DNA of 64,000 bases from DASZBX01 sp035943635 (GTDB lineage Bacteria; Actinomycetota; Actinomycetes; Streptomycetales; Catenulisporaceae). The position numbers and the translations under genes were made by a program. The stretch is taken from assembly GCA_035943635.1 (NCBI GenBank), contig DASZBX010000106.1:186001-250000 (forward strand). The letters run 5' to 3'. How positions within the stretch are numbered: position 1 is the first letter of the stretch; every line of letters starts with the position of its first letter. Under the pieces are notes generated by a model, which worked only from the letters and a program-made list of their open reading frames with translations, made no database searches and was not told where the DNA came from. Below, piece by piece: positions 51,814 to 60,605 of this stretch.

Positions 51814-52740
51814 TCAGGCGCGCCAGGTCTCGCCATCCGGCTGCTCGGCGGCGTCAATCGCGTCGATCTGGGTGAGGGCGCCGGCGGCGGGGGTCCAGCA
51901 GTAGTCGCTGCCGTACACGACTCGCTGGCTGCCGAAGGCTTTGACCAGTGCCGGGACCTGGTTGGGGAAAGGAGACCCGGCCATGTCGAACCACAGACCA
52001 CGCAGCTGGTCCTGGACGGAGGGAGCATCAGGGTCTGCGCCTGGGAGCAACGGGCGGAACAGTTCGATCCGGTCGGCCAGCAGCGGCAGCGCGCCGCCGC
52101 CATGGGTGAGCAGCCACCGGATGTCGGGGTAACGGGTAAAGACTCCGGTGAGGGCAAGATCGCTGACGGTGCGGGTGGAGTCGAAGAGGAATTCCAGCAT
52201 CGGCCGCGGACGGCCCAGCGCCACGTCCGCATAGGCCGGCGGGGACGTGGGGTGAACGAAGACGACCGCGTTGCGCCGATTCAGCTCCGCCCAGACCGGT
52301 TCGAAGCGCCGATCACCCAGGTAGGCGCCGTGGATGTTGGTCTCGGTGGTGATCCCGTCACTGCCCAGTTCATCCAGTGCGTAGGCGAGCTCGGCGAGGG
52401 CGCCGTCGACGTCGGGCAGCGGCAGCGAGGCGAAGTGGCCGAAGCGGCCGGGGTGATCGCGGCGCAGGTCTGCGGCGTATTCGTTCATCTCCCGGGTCAG
52501 GGCGCGGGCGGCGGTGTCGTCGCCGAGGTGGGTGCCGGGGCTGGAGACCGACAGGACCGAGGTGGCGATGCGGCCCTGGTCCATCAGCTCCAGGTGCTGG
52601 GCGGGCGACCAGGCGGGGTAGCCGGGCATGCCGTCGGGGTTCAGGTGCCCGGCGGCCTTGGCGGCGGCGATGTAGCGGTCGGTGACGAAGTGGGCGTGCA
52701 CGTCGATGAGCTGCTCGCGGGCGGGCGGCGTGGTGGTCAC
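51814..52740 (-). CDS. Amidohydrolase family protein (ACMSD-like), C-terminal frameshift
   Basis: A 308-residue metal-dependent TIM-barrel hydrolase/decarboxylase of the amidohydrolase 2 family: LIDVHAHFVT (metal HxH), VFVHPTSPP, WLLTHGGGALPLLADRI and VVYGSDYCW (final metal aspartate). It stops at GETWRA. One base over, the DNA continues as TTRNTGRLLPRLAAVTV and stop at 51761, which looks like the normal family ending (N..RLLPRL). A 1-base change near 51815 has therefore replaced the last 17 residues with a stop. It might still fold. It diverges from another amidohydrolase over paired GACT palindromes. Confidence 0.8.
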   Translation of the reverse strand: MTTTPPAREQLIDVHAHFVTDRYIAAAKAAGHLNPDGMPGYPAWSPAQHLELMDQGRIATSVLSVSSPGTHLGDDTAARALTREMNEYAADLRRDHPGRFGHFASLPLPDVDGALAELAYALDELGSDGITTETNIHGAYLGDRRFEPVWAELNRRNAVVFVHPTSPPAYADVALGRPRPMLEFLFDSTRTVSDLALTGVFTRYPDIRWLLTHGGGALPLLADRIELFRPLLPGADPDAPSVQDQLRGLWFDMAGSPFPNQVPALVKAFGSQRVVYGSDYCWTPAAGALTQIDAIDAAEQPDGETWRA

Positions 52741-52808
52741 GGGATGGCTCCGTTCGTCGGTGGGCGGGCCTGGGCTCGCGGTCCTGGTTCGGCCAGCATC
52801 CAATTCCC

Positions 52809-52841
52809 TGACTCATGAGTCAATTTTTGGACTTAATAGTC
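52809..52841. promoter_or_regulatory. Twin palindromes GACT-N4-AGTC between divergent amidohydrolase genes
   Basis: TGACTCATGAGTCA (52809-52822) is a perfect 14-bp palindrome. GACTTAATAGTC (52830-52841) shares the GACT...AGTC arms. Their centres are 20 bp apart, two helical turns, in the 191-bp divergent intergenic region. The arrangement suggests cooperative binding by a dimeric regulator (MarR-, GntR- or TetR-like). No such intact regulator gene is adjacent. Confidence 0.65.
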
Positions 52842-52931
52842 GTTCAGTGGCATGCTGGCCGGGAATGGGTGAGAGTCGCAGAGGTAGCTTCGAAGGTTTT
52901 GTCCAGATTATTCGAATGCGAGGAGCCAGTC

Positions 52932-54017
52932 ATGGGCGATCGGACCGTACTGCGTGATGTGCGGGTCTTCGACGGGGACGGATTCGGCGAGCCGAGCAGC
53001 GTCGTGATCGACGGGGACCTGATCGGTGTCGAGCCGCAGGCCGGTCCGGACGCGTCGGCGGCCGTGGTCGACGGTGGCGGCGGCTATCTGCTGCCGGGCC
53101 TGATCGACTGCCATATCCACCTGGTTGACGAGGGCACCCTGCACAAGCTGGCGTCCTATGGGGTGACCACCGCGCTGGACATGGGCACCTGGCCGCCGTC
53201 CCTGGTCGACTCGCTGCGCGGGGTGGGCGGCGTCACGGACATCCGCAGCAGCGGCGTCGGTGCGTCGCAGCCGACCAGCAGGCACGCCCAGCGTGGCCGC
53301 CCGGTCTCGGGGATGGTGACCGGAGTCGAGGACGCCGATGGTTGGGTGGCCGACCGGGTGGCCGAGGGCGCGGACTACATCAAGGTCGTGATCGACCTGC
53401 CGGGCTTCGACCAGCCCACGCTGGACGCCCTGGTCGTCGCCGCCCATGCGCGCGGCAAGCAGGTGATCATGCATGCTTCCTCGTTCGAGGCCGTCCGGAT
53501 GGCGCAGTCGGCCGGTGCGGATGTGGCCACCCATGCGCCGCTGGATCGGGCCATGGACGAGCAGGGCGTGGCCCGGATGGTTGCCGACGGGCGGATCAGC
53601 GTTCCGACGTTGGCCATGATGGAGGGCATCGCGGCGAACATTCCCGGCCCGTCGTACGAGGCGGCCCGCGTGAGCGTGGCCGAGCTGTACCGGGCCGGGG
53701 TCCCGGTTCTGGCGGGCACGGATGCGAATGAGGCGACCGGTGTCCCGGCGTCTCCGCCGTTCGGCGAGAGCCTGCACCACGAGCTCGAGCTCCTGGTCGG
53801 CGCCGGGCTGTCAACGTTGGACACGCTGCGGGCGGCCACGATCCTGCCCGCGCAGTACTTCGCCTTGCCGGACCGCGGCGCGATCCAGCCCGGCTGGCGT
53901 GCGGACCTGGTGCTGCTCAGCGGTGACCCGCTGGCTGACATCCGGGCTACTCGCCTCGTCGAGCGTGTGTGGTGCGCGGGAGTCGAGCACGAGGTTTACC
54001 AGCCCGCTCATCAATAG
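52932..54017 (+). CDS. Amidohydrolase family protein (imidazolonepropionase/prolidase-like)
   Basis: A 361-residue hydrolase of the amidohydrolase 1/3 superfamily. A beta-sandwich surrounds the barrel (VLRDVRVFDGDG at the start, WRADLVLLSGDPLADI at the end). Metal-binding motifs are PGLIDCHIHLVD, DYIKVVIDLPG (bridging lysine), KQVIMHAS, DVATHAPLD and VLAGTDANE. The reaction is unknown; relatives cleave amide, ester or cyclic bonds. GCGAGGAG precedes the ATG. It is likely cotranscribed with the next amidohydrolase, 144 bp downstream. Confidence 0.9.
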   Translation: MGDRTVLRDVRVFDGDGFGEPSSVVIDGDLIGVEPQAGPDASAAVVDGGGGYLLPGLIDCHIHLVDEGTLHKLASYGVTTALDMGTWPPSLVDSLRGVGGVTDIRSSGVGASQPTSRHAQRGRPVSGMVTGVEDADGWVADRVAEGADYIKVVIDLPGFDQPTLDALVVAAHARGKQVIMHASSFEAVRMAQSAGADVATHAPLDRAMDEQGVARMVADGRISVPTLAMMEGIAANIPGPSYEAARVSVAELYRAGVPVLAGTDANEATGVPASPPFGESLHHELELLVGAGLSTLDTLRAATILPAQYFALPDRGAIQPGWRADLVLLSGDPLADIRATRLVERVWCAGVEHEVYQPAHQ

Positions 54018-54161
54018 CCGGAGCCCTGATCGGAGCCTTGATCGGCGACTGAACGACCGACACGTTTCACCGGCACCCGCACCGCGCACCCGCACACAGC
54101 ACGCGTGACCGCCCCATCGCCCCATCGATCCACCGCCCCACCGACAGAAAGCAGCCCGACC

Positions 54162-55157
54162 GTGAAGATCATCGGCCTTGAGGAGCATTTCGCCGACCCC
54201 GCCGTGACCAGGGCCGCCGCCCCGGCCGCAGCCGAGTTGAGTCCGGGTTTCGCGGCCTCGTACGGCCCGGACAGCGGCCTGAACTACTCGCCGTCGCACG
54301 AGACGTTGACGGACCTGGCCGAGGTCCGGCTCGCCGACATGGACGCCAACGGCATCACGATGCAGGTCCTGTCCTGCCTGAGTGCCCAGCAGGTCCCCGC
54401 GGACGTCGCGCCCGATCTGATCCGCGCGGCGAACGACAGGTCCGCTGCGGCGGTGCGGGCCCATCCGGACCGGTTCGCCGCTTTCGCCGCGTTGCCGACC
54501 ACCGTGCCCGCGGCTGCGGCCGACGAGTTGGAGCGGTGCGTGAGCGATCTGGGTTTCGTCGGCACGATGATCTTGGGGCGTACCGACGGGCAGTTCCTGG
54601 ACGAGCCGCGGTTCGATCCGATCCTGGCCAAGGCGGCCGCCCTGAACGTGCCGGTGTTCCTGCACCCGGCGCCGCCGCCGCCCGCGGTCACGCAGGCCGA
54701 CTACTCCGGGGACCTGCCGCCGGTGGTCGCCACGCGGCTGCAGACGAGCGCGTGGGGGTGGCACCAGGAGACGGCCGTGCACTTCCTGCACCTGGTCCAC
54801 TCGGGTGTTTTCGACCGTTACCCTGACCTGCAGTTCATCCTCGGTCATTGGGGTGAGATGATCCCGTTCTATCTGGATCGGATCGACGAGGCGTTGCCGC
54901 AGCGGGCGACCGGGTTGGAGCGTTCGTTCCGGGAGTATTTCCACCAGAACGTGTACATCGCGCCCAGCGGCCTGTTCAGTCAGGCGCAGCTGCAGTTCTG
55001 CCTGGAGACGGTCCCGTTGGACCGGATCGTGTTCGCGGTGGACTATCCGTTCGTCGGGAACGAGGGTGCGGTGCCGTTCTTCGCCAAGGCGAACATCTCC
55101 GAGGACGTCAAGCGCAAGATCGCCCACGAGAACGCGGAGCGGCTGCTGCGCTTGTAA
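54162..55157 (+). CDS. Amidohydrolase 2 family protein (gamma-resorcylate decarboxylase/ACMSD-like)
   Basis: A 331-residue TIM-barrel protein: metal motif modified to LEEHFADP (E.H in place of H.H), DMDANGITMQVLS, FLHPAPPPP, FILGHWGEMIPFYLDRID and VFAVDYPFVGNEGAVPF, ending in NAERLLRL. These are typical of 2,6-dihydroxybenzoate (gamma-resorcylate) and related nonoxidative decarboxylases. Together with the two neighbouring amidohydrolases it suggests breakdown of an aromatic or heterocyclic compound (inference). Start is GTG at 54162. Confidence 0.87.
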   Translation: MKIIGLEEHFADPAVTRAAAPAAAELSPGFAASYGPDSGLNYSPSHETLTDLAEVRLADMDANGITMQVLSCLSAQQVPADVAPDLIRAANDRSAAAVRAHPDRFAAFAALPTTVPAAAADELERCVSDLGFVGTMILGRTDGQFLDEPRFDPILAKAAALNVPVFLHPAPPPPAVTQADYSGDLPPVVATRLQTSAWGWHQETAVHFLHLVHSGVFDRYPDLQFILGHWGEMIPFYLDRIDEALPQRATGLERSFREYFHQNVYIAPSGLFSQAQLQFCLETVPLDRIVFAVDYPFVGNEGAVPFFAKANISEDVKRKIAHENAERLLRL

Positions 55158-55196
55158 CCCCTCTGGCGGGCTGCGCGCGGCTCGGGGACATCGGGC

Positions 55197-55931
55197 TCAG
55201 GGCCGCGCGAGTTCCTCGTCGAGTACTCTCAGGTGCTCGGCGTCGTTGTATGCGGTCAGTCGCAGGTGTGTCGTGCCCTCGCCGCCGGCCCAGCGGGTCA
55301 CGGTGCAGTTCCCGATGCTGCCGATGCTGCCGCCGCCGAGCAGGTTGTCGGCCAGGACGTTTTCGTCGAGGTGGTCGAGGATCAGGCGCAGGGTGAGGAC
55401 GACTGCGTCGTGGGTGACGATCAGCAGGCGTTTGCCGGCGGCTTCCGGCAGGGCGTCGCGCAGGGCGGAGCGCACGCGCAGGGCCACGTCGGGGAAGTTC
55501 TCGCCGCAGGGGGGGCGGAAATAGTACGGCCCGACACGATCGCGCCGGGCCATCTCGGCCGGGTAGTCCCGGCGCAGTGCTGCGTACGTCTGCATTTCCC
55601 AGGCGCCGGTTTCCCGGTCGCGGAGGCGTTCGTCGTAGCGGATGCGTTGCGGCGGCGGGGTGCCGGTTTCGGCCAGGGCGCACAGGACTTCGTCCAGGGT
55701 GCGTCTGGTGCGCCGGTAGGGGGAACAGTAGACCAGGTCGGGTGGATTGTCGGCCAGGGCGTGGCCGAGGGCGGCGGCTTGGGCGTGGCCCAGGTCGGTC
55801 AGGTCCAGGTCGGCGTCGCGCGCGGTGATCGGCACGGTGAGTGCACCGGTCGCGTCGGCGAGGGCGAAGGCGGCATTTGCGGTGGACTGGCCGTGTCGGA
55901 CGGCCGTGATCTCGCTCGGCAATGCTGACAT
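55197..55931 (-). CDS. Histidine phosphatase family protein
   Basis: A 244-residue phosphoglycerate-mutase-like phosphatase. The catalytic RHG is in ITAVRHGQSTANAAF, the second histidine in LLIVTHDAVVLTLRLIL, and the conserved RRTRRTLDEV arginine follows. Substrate unknown. Start chosen at ATG 55931; GTG 55955 is an in-frame alternative. It is convergent with the amidohydrolase gene and divergent from the glycine riboswitch. Confidence 0.87.
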   Translation of the reverse strand: MSALPSEITAVRHGQSTANAAFALADATGALTVPITARDADLDLTDLGHAQAAALGHALADNPPDLVYCSPYRRTRRTLDEVLCALAETGTPPPQRIRYDERLRDRETGAWEMQTYAALRRDYPAEMARRDRVGPYYFRPPCGENFPDVALRVRSALRDALPEAAGKRLLIVTHDAVVLTLRLILDHLDENVLADNLLGGGSIGSIGNCTVTRWAGGEGTTHLRLTAYNDAEHLRVLDEELARP

Positions 55932-56089
55932 CTGTGCATTCGTCCCCTCTGCCACAGAGTTTCACTGTACCGGGTGATATCCCGGTGGCGCTTCGGCGCA
56001 AAGGGTACCGGAGGGGCGCTTCCCGGCCTGTTCCGCGCGCCGCCCGGGGCGGTCCTGCTAAAGTGGTGGACAGCCGCACCCAATCCCGC

Positions 56090-56292
56090 ACGGGAGAGTT
56101 CGGCGGGCCGGGCAGCGCCGCCGGGTCCGCGGGCGCCGAAGGAGCAATCCCTCCCCGGAATCTCTCAGGCCAACGGACCGTCCGGGGTAGGCGACTCTGG
56201 AAAGCGAAGGCGTGGACATGCCTTCCACCGACGGTGAAACCCGGGCGTGTGCCCGGCGAAGCTCTCAGGTTCCATGACAGAGGGGGAGACGC
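56090..56292 (+). ncRNA. Tandem glycine riboswitch upstream of gcvP
   Basis: Two consecutive glycine aptamers are visible. The first runs from CGGGAGAG (56091) through CGCCGAAGGAGCAA, CGGAATCTCTCAGGC and CAACGGACCGTCCGGGG. The second begins GCGACTCTGGAAAGCG and includes CACCGACGGTGAAA, GGCGAAGCTCTCAGGTTC and ATGACAGAGGGGGAGAC, ending near 56292. All are the known conserved blocks of the gcvT-type riboswitch, with the short linker between aptamers. It should activate the glycine-cleavage gene when glycine is high. Confidence 0.95.
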
Positions 56293-56360
56293 TGGTTCGC
56301 GGCCGTCGCGGGCCAGGGCGGTCGCCCGCGCGCCCGCCGCGAATCTGTCGGAGGCACGCC

Positions 56361-59285
56361 GTGGTCCCTGTGGTCCCTGAGTCCCGCCCCGTTTCCGCCG
56401 TCCCGTCGCTGACCGAGTTGGAGCAGGCGTCGCCGTTCGAGCACCGGCACATCGGTCCGCAGGCGGCCGAGCAGGCGAAGATGCTGGCCGTGCTGGGGTA
56501 CGGTTCGCTGGATGAGCTGTCCGAGGCCGCGGTGCCGGGCACGATCCGTACGACCGGGCGGTTGAATCTGCCGCCGGCCCGGTCGGAGGCGGAGGTGACG
56601 AAGGAGCTGCGGGATCTGGCCGGGCGCAACCGGGTGCTGCGGCAGATGATCGGCCTGGGGTACTACGGCACGATCACGCCGCCGGTGATCCGGCGCAACG
56701 TGTTGGAGAGCCCGGCGTGGTACACGGCGTACACGCCGTACCAGCCGGAGATCTCGCAGGGCCGGTTGGAGGCGTTGCTCAACTTCCAGACCACGGTGTC
56801 GGACCTGACCGGGCTGCCGACGGCGAACGCGTCGTTGCTGGACGAGTCGACGGCGGCGGCCGAGGCGATGACGTTGGCGCGGCGGGCGTCGAAGGTGGCG
56901 TCGCAGGCGTTCCTGGTGGATGCGGACGTGTTCCCGCAGACGCTCGCGGTGCTGCAGACGCGGGCTGAGCCGCTGGGGATCGAGTTGCAGGCCGCGGACC
57001 TGTCCGGGGGCGGGTTGCCGGAGGGTGAGTTCTTCGGGGTGTTGGTGCAGTATCCGGGGGCCAGTGGTGCGGTGGTGGATTTCGGGGCGGTCGTGGAGCA
57101 GGCGCACGAGCGCGGGATGATCGTGGCGGTGGCGGCCGATTTGTTGGCGCTGACGCTGCTCAAGCCGCCGGGTGAGTTCGGGGCGGACATCGCGGTGGGC
57201 ACCAGTCAGCGGTTCGGTGTGCCGTTGGGCTTCGGTGGGCCGCACGCCGGGTACATCGCGGTGCGGGACGGGTTGGCGCGGTCGTTGCCGGGCCGGTTGG
57301 TCGGGGTGTCGCAGGACTCGCACGGGAACCGGGCGTACCGGTTGGCGTTGCAGACGCGTGAGCAGCACATTCGGCGGGAGAAGGCGACGAGCAACATCTG
57401 TACTGCGCAGGTGCTGCTCGCGGTGACGGCCGGGATGTATGCGGTGTATCACGGGCCGGAGGGGTTGGCGTCGATCGCGCAGCGGGTGCACCGGTATGCG
57501 GCGGTGTTGGCGGCGGGGTTGCGGCTGGGCGGGTATGCGGTGACGTCGGAGGCGTTCTTCGACACGGTGACGGTGGTGGTGCCGGGCCGGGCGGCGGAGT
57601 TGTGGCACGCGGCGCGGGTGGCGGGGATGAATCTGCGGTTGGCCAGTGCGGACACGGTGTCGATCTCGTGTGACGAGACGACGGTGTGGTCGGATCTGCA
57701 GGCGGTGTGGCTGGTGTTCGGGGTGACGGACGCGTACCTGCACACGTTGGACGAGACGACGGCGTCGGCGTTGCCGCCGCAGTTGGTGCGTACGTCGGAT
57801 TACCTGACGCACCCGGTGTTCCACGAGCACCGGTCGGAGACGGCGATGCTGCGGTACCTGCGGAGGCTCGCGGACCGGGACATCGCGTTGGACCGGTCGA
57901 TGATCCCGTTGGGGTCGTGCACGATGAAGTTGAACGCGACGACCGAGATGGAGCCGATCACCTGGCCGGAGTTCGCCGACATCCACCCGTTCGCGCCGTT
58001 GGAGCAGGCCGGCGGGTACCTGACGTTGATCGGGCAGTTGGAGCGGTGGTTGGCGGAGGTGACGGGGTATGACCGGGTGTCGGTGCAGCCGAACGCCGGG
58101 TCGCAGGGGGAGTTGGCGGGTCTGCTCGCGGTGCGCGCGTACCACAAGGCGCGGGGGCAGGCGGAGCGGGACGTGTGCCTGATCCCGTCGTCGGCGCACG
58201 GGACGAATGCGGCCAGTGCGGTGATGGCCGGGATGCGGGTGGTGGTGGTCGCGTGCCGGGCGAACGGTGACGTGGACGTGGACGACCTGCGGGAGAAGTT
58301 GGCGAAGTACCGGGAGCAGTTGTCGGTGCTGATGGTGACGTATCCGTCGACGCACGGGGTGTTCGAGGAGCAGATCACGGACATCTGTGCGGCGGTGCAC
58401 GAGGCCGGCGGTCAGGTGTACGTGGACGGGGCGAACCTGAACGCGCTGGTCGGGTTGGCCAAGCCGGGGCAGTTCGGGGCGGACGTGTCGCATCTGAACC
58501 TGCACAAGACGTTCTGCATCCCGCACGGCGGTGGTGGTCCGGGGGTGGGTCCGGTGGCGGTGCGTGCGCACTTGGCGCCGTTCCTGCCGAATCATCCGTT
58601 GCATCCGATCGCCGGTCCGCAGCGCAACCAGGCGCCGGCGGTCGGTCCGGTGTCGGCGGCGCCGTGGGGCAGTGCGGGGATTCTGCCGATTCCGTGGGCG
58701 TACATCCGGTTGATGGGGGCGGAGGGGCTCAAGCGGGCGACGCAGGCGGCGGTGCTGGCGGCGAACTACGTGGCGGCGCGGCTGGCCCCGCACTACCCGG
58801 TGCTGTACACGGGTCCGAACGGGCTGGTCGCGCACGAGTGCATTCTGGATCTGCGGGAGATCACCCGGGAGACCGGGGTGAGTGGTGAGGATGTGGCCAA
58901 GCGGTTGATCGACTACGGGTTCCACGCGCCGACGATGTCGTTCCCGGTGGCCGGGACGCTGATGGTGGAGCCGACCGAGTCGGAGGATCTGGCGGAGATC
59001 GACCGGTTCTGCGACGCGATGATCGCGATCCGCGGTGAGATCGAACGGGTGGGGTCCGGGGAGTTGGACCGGACGGACAATCCGTTGCGCAACGCCCCGC
59101 ACACCGGTGCGGCGCTGGTCGGGGAGTGGTCGCATCCGTATGACCGGGCGGTGGCGGTGTTCCCGGCCGGGTTGGGCCAGGCGGCGGACAAGTACTGGCC
59201 GCCGGTGGGCCGGATCGACGGTGCCTACGGGGACCGGAACCTGGTGTGTTCGTGCCCGCCGGTGGAGGAGTTGGCGTCGGCGTGA
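56361..59285 (+). CDS. gcvP: Glycine dehydrogenase (decarboxylating), P-protein
   Basis: A 974-residue fused-type P-protein of the glycine cleavage system. It decarboxylates glycine with PLP and passes the aminomethyl group to lipoyl-GcvH. Visible are the N-terminal FEHRHIGP, QTRVSDLTG-like TTVSDLTGLPTANASL, the glycine-rich PLP region and the lysine loop SHLNLHKTFCIPHGGGGPG (Lys about 716), followed by GPVSAAPWGSAGILPI. Full length and undamaged. GTG 56361 follows GGAGG. gcvT and gcvH are not adjacent, as is common in Streptomyces. Confidence 0.97.
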   Translation: MVPVVPESRPVSAVPSLTELEQASPFEHRHIGPQAAEQAKMLAVLGYGSLDELSEAAVPGTIRTTGRLNLPPARSEAEVTKELRDLAGRNRVLRQMIGLGYYGTITPPVIRRNVLESPAWYTAYTPYQPEISQGRLEALLNFQTTVSDLTGLPTANASLLDESTAAAEAMTLARRASKVASQAFLVDADVFPQTLAVLQTRAEPLGIELQAADLSGGGLPEGEFFGVLVQYPGASGAVVDFGAVVEQAHERGMIVAVAADLLALTLLKPPGEFGADIAVGTSQRFGVPLGFGGPHAGYIAVRDGLARSLPGRLVGVSQDSHGNRAYRLALQTREQHIRREKATSNICTAQVLLAVTAGMYAVYHGPEGLASIAQRVHRYAAVLAAGLRLGGYAVTSEAFFDTVTVVVPGRAAELWHAARVAGMNLRLASADTVSISCDETTVWSDLQAVWLVFGVTDAYLHTLDETTASALPPQLVRTSDYLTHPVFHEHRSETAMLRYLRRLADRDIALDRSMIPLGSCTMKLNATTEMEPITWPEFADIHPFAPLEQAGGYLTLIGQLERWLAEVTGYDRVSVQPNAGSQGELAGLLAVRAYHKARGQAERDVCLIPSSAHGTNAASAVMAGMRVVVVACRANGDVDVDDLREKLAKYREQLSVLMVTYPSTHGVFEEQITDICAAVHEAGGQVYVDGANLNALVGLAKPGQFGADVSHLNLHKTFCIPHGGGGPGVGPVAVRAHLAPFLPNHPLHPIAGPQRNQAPAVGPVSAAPWGSAGILPIPWAYIRLMGAEGLKRATQAAVLAANYVAARLAPHYPVLYTGPNGLVAHECILDLREITRETGVSGEDVAKRLIDYGFHAPTMSFPVAGTLMVEPTESEDLAEIDRFCDAMIAIRGEIERVGSGELDRTDNPLRNAPHTGAALVGEWSHPYDRAVAVFPAGLGQAADKYWPPVGRIDGAYGDRNLVCSCPPVEELASA

Positions 59286-59303
59286 GGTGAGTGGTGCAGG
59301 TGG

Positions 59304-59338
59304 CCCCGTCCCGGTTCTCGTGCCGGGGCGGGGTTTTT
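59304..59338 (+). terminator. Intrinsic terminator after gcvP
   Basis: An 11-bp stem CCCCGTCCCGG/CCGGGGCGGGG (59304-59314 with 59323-59333) is followed by TTTTT, the most classical terminator in the window. Confidence 0.88.
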
Positions 59339-59380
59339 ATTTCCGTGACGGGCCCGGGTTGGTCGGGTACCGTTCCCGGC

Positions 59381-59761
59381 ATGGTGCTTCAGGAAGTGCG
59401 GGCGCGGCGGGTGTCTGGCGCCGTTGCGCAGGTCGTGGGGTTCGGCGGTCGGGCGCAGGCGGCCCTGGCCGGTGGCGGCGGGTTCGCCGCGGCGTCGGCG
59501 TCGGGGGTGTTCGGGGCTGGGACGGGTCCGCTGGAGGTTCGGTGGGCGTGCGGCGGGCCGGGCGGGCCGGTGGCCGACGGCGTCGTGGGCCGGGAGGTGG
59601 ACCCGTTGGTGCGGGGTGAGGCTCGGGCGCCGCGGCACAACCCGGTCCCGGTGCCGTCGCGCGGGCCGGTGCGGCCCGGGAAGCGGAACGCGGCGTGGCG
59701 GCGCGGTGGGCCGGCGGGGGTTCGGCCGGTGTCCCGGCGGGTGTGGTCGGGGCGGCGCTGA
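59381..59761 (+). CDS. Doubtful ORF, Gly/Arg-rich
   Basis: A 126-codon frame from ATG 59381 reads MVLQEVRARRVSGAVAQVV, then Gly/Ala/Arg-rich low complexity. It has no ribosome site, and the opposite strand carries equally long open frames through the same GC-rich DNA. G/C at third positions is high, which keeps it from being dismissed outright. No similarity to any family is apparent. Confidence 0.25.
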   Translation: MVLQEVRARRVSGAVAQVVGFGGRAQAALAGGGGFAAASASGVFGAGTGPLEVRWACGGPGGPVADGVVGREVDPLVRGEARAPRHNPVPVPSRGPVRPGKRNAAWRRGGPAGVRPVSRRVWSGRR

Positions 59762-59818
59762 GCGGTGGTGACGGGCGCCGCGGGCACTGACCGGCCTCAG
59801 CCGCGGCCGCCGGTGCGG

Positions 59819-60125
59819 ATGCACGCTGATGAGGTGACCACCGACGTGCCGGTGGTGCGCCGGCTGCTCGCGGCGCAGTTCCCGCAGTGGGCCGGCCTGC
59901 CGGTCAAGGCGTTGTAGTGGGCTGTACCTGCTGCCCGCGGCCGCGCGGGAGGTCCTGCGGGCGCAGTGCGGCTCCGATGAGGCGACGTGGCTGCGCGGGC
60001 GGGGCTGGGCGTTGTCGATGGCGCTGACCCAGCTGCCGTACTACCGTCACACGAATCCGGTGATCGCTGGCCAGGCGCGGCGCGCGATCCGGGAGGTGCT
60101 TGCGGCCCGGACCGCGCGGCGCTGA
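59819..60125 (+). pseudogene. APH-family phosphotransferase reduced to its two ends
   Basis: The first 32 codons (VPVVRRLLAAQFPQWAGLPV) are the N-terminus of an APH-fold kinase like that at 50324-51232, ending at a TAG. The DNA then continues in another frame as that family's C-terminal helices (LYLLPAAAREVLRAQ, WLRGRGWALSMALTQLPYY, NPVIAGQARRAIREVLAA) to TGA at 60125. About 200 central residues, including the catalytic loop and metal site, are gone. Confidence 0.7.
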
Positions 60126-60141
60126 ACCGAGGCTGGTCGGG

Positions 60142-60369
60142 TCAGGCCTTGAAGGTGGTGCGGTTGGGCAGCAGTGCGCCGAGGTCGTCGAACGCGATGA
60201 TCCGGTTGCACAAGAGCGACCAGCCCTGTTCGGGGTGGCTGACCAGGGTGTGGGCGCGGTAGCAGTCGGGGGCGTTCGCGGGCGGGCACGGTGGGCGGTG
60301 CTGGCAGGCGGGCGCGGGGACGGTCTGGCCGGTCGTGCGGGGGCCGGTTTCGTCCAGTGCGGCGATCAT
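60142..60369 (-). CDS. DUF5999 family small protein
   Basis: A 75-residue protein with the DUF5999 core ACQHRPPCPPANAPD and HPEQGWSLLCNRIIAFDDLG, then LLPNR. These small cysteine-containing proteins are conserved in Streptomyces and relatives with unknown function. AAGGAG lies 7 bp before the ATG. It is convergent with the APH remnant. Confidence 0.85.
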   Translation of the reverse strand: MIAALDETGPRTTGQTVPAPACQHRPPCPPANAPDCYRAHTLVSHPEQGWSLLCNRIIAFDDLGALLPNRTTFKA

Positions 60370-60605
60370 GATGGTGCTCCTTAGTCGGGCGGGTGCGGCC
60401 GCCCTGATCCTTGGTCCCACTATGGCCCTACTTCGCCGCGCGGCGCTGGCGCGTGGGGCGGGGGCGCCCGATCGCCGGGGAAAACCACCCGACTGGGCCG
60501 GGTCGGTCTGGCCCGAAAGAACTACTTTCCCCCGGATTTGACTCTTAGCAGGGGGGGCACCCGGGTACGTACCGGGCACGACTTAGTGGGAGGGAGTTGT
60601 TCGCG

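Noticed and set aside
56265..59135. 956-codon open frame antisense to gcvP
   Set aside because: It is Arg/His/Pro-rich with no domain and mirrors gcvP codon structure; a typical high-GC shadow frame.
59389..59787. Minus-strand frame opposite 59381-59761
   Set aside because: Thr/Pro/Ala low complexity, no ribosome site; both strands are open merely because stops are rare in this GC-rich DNA.
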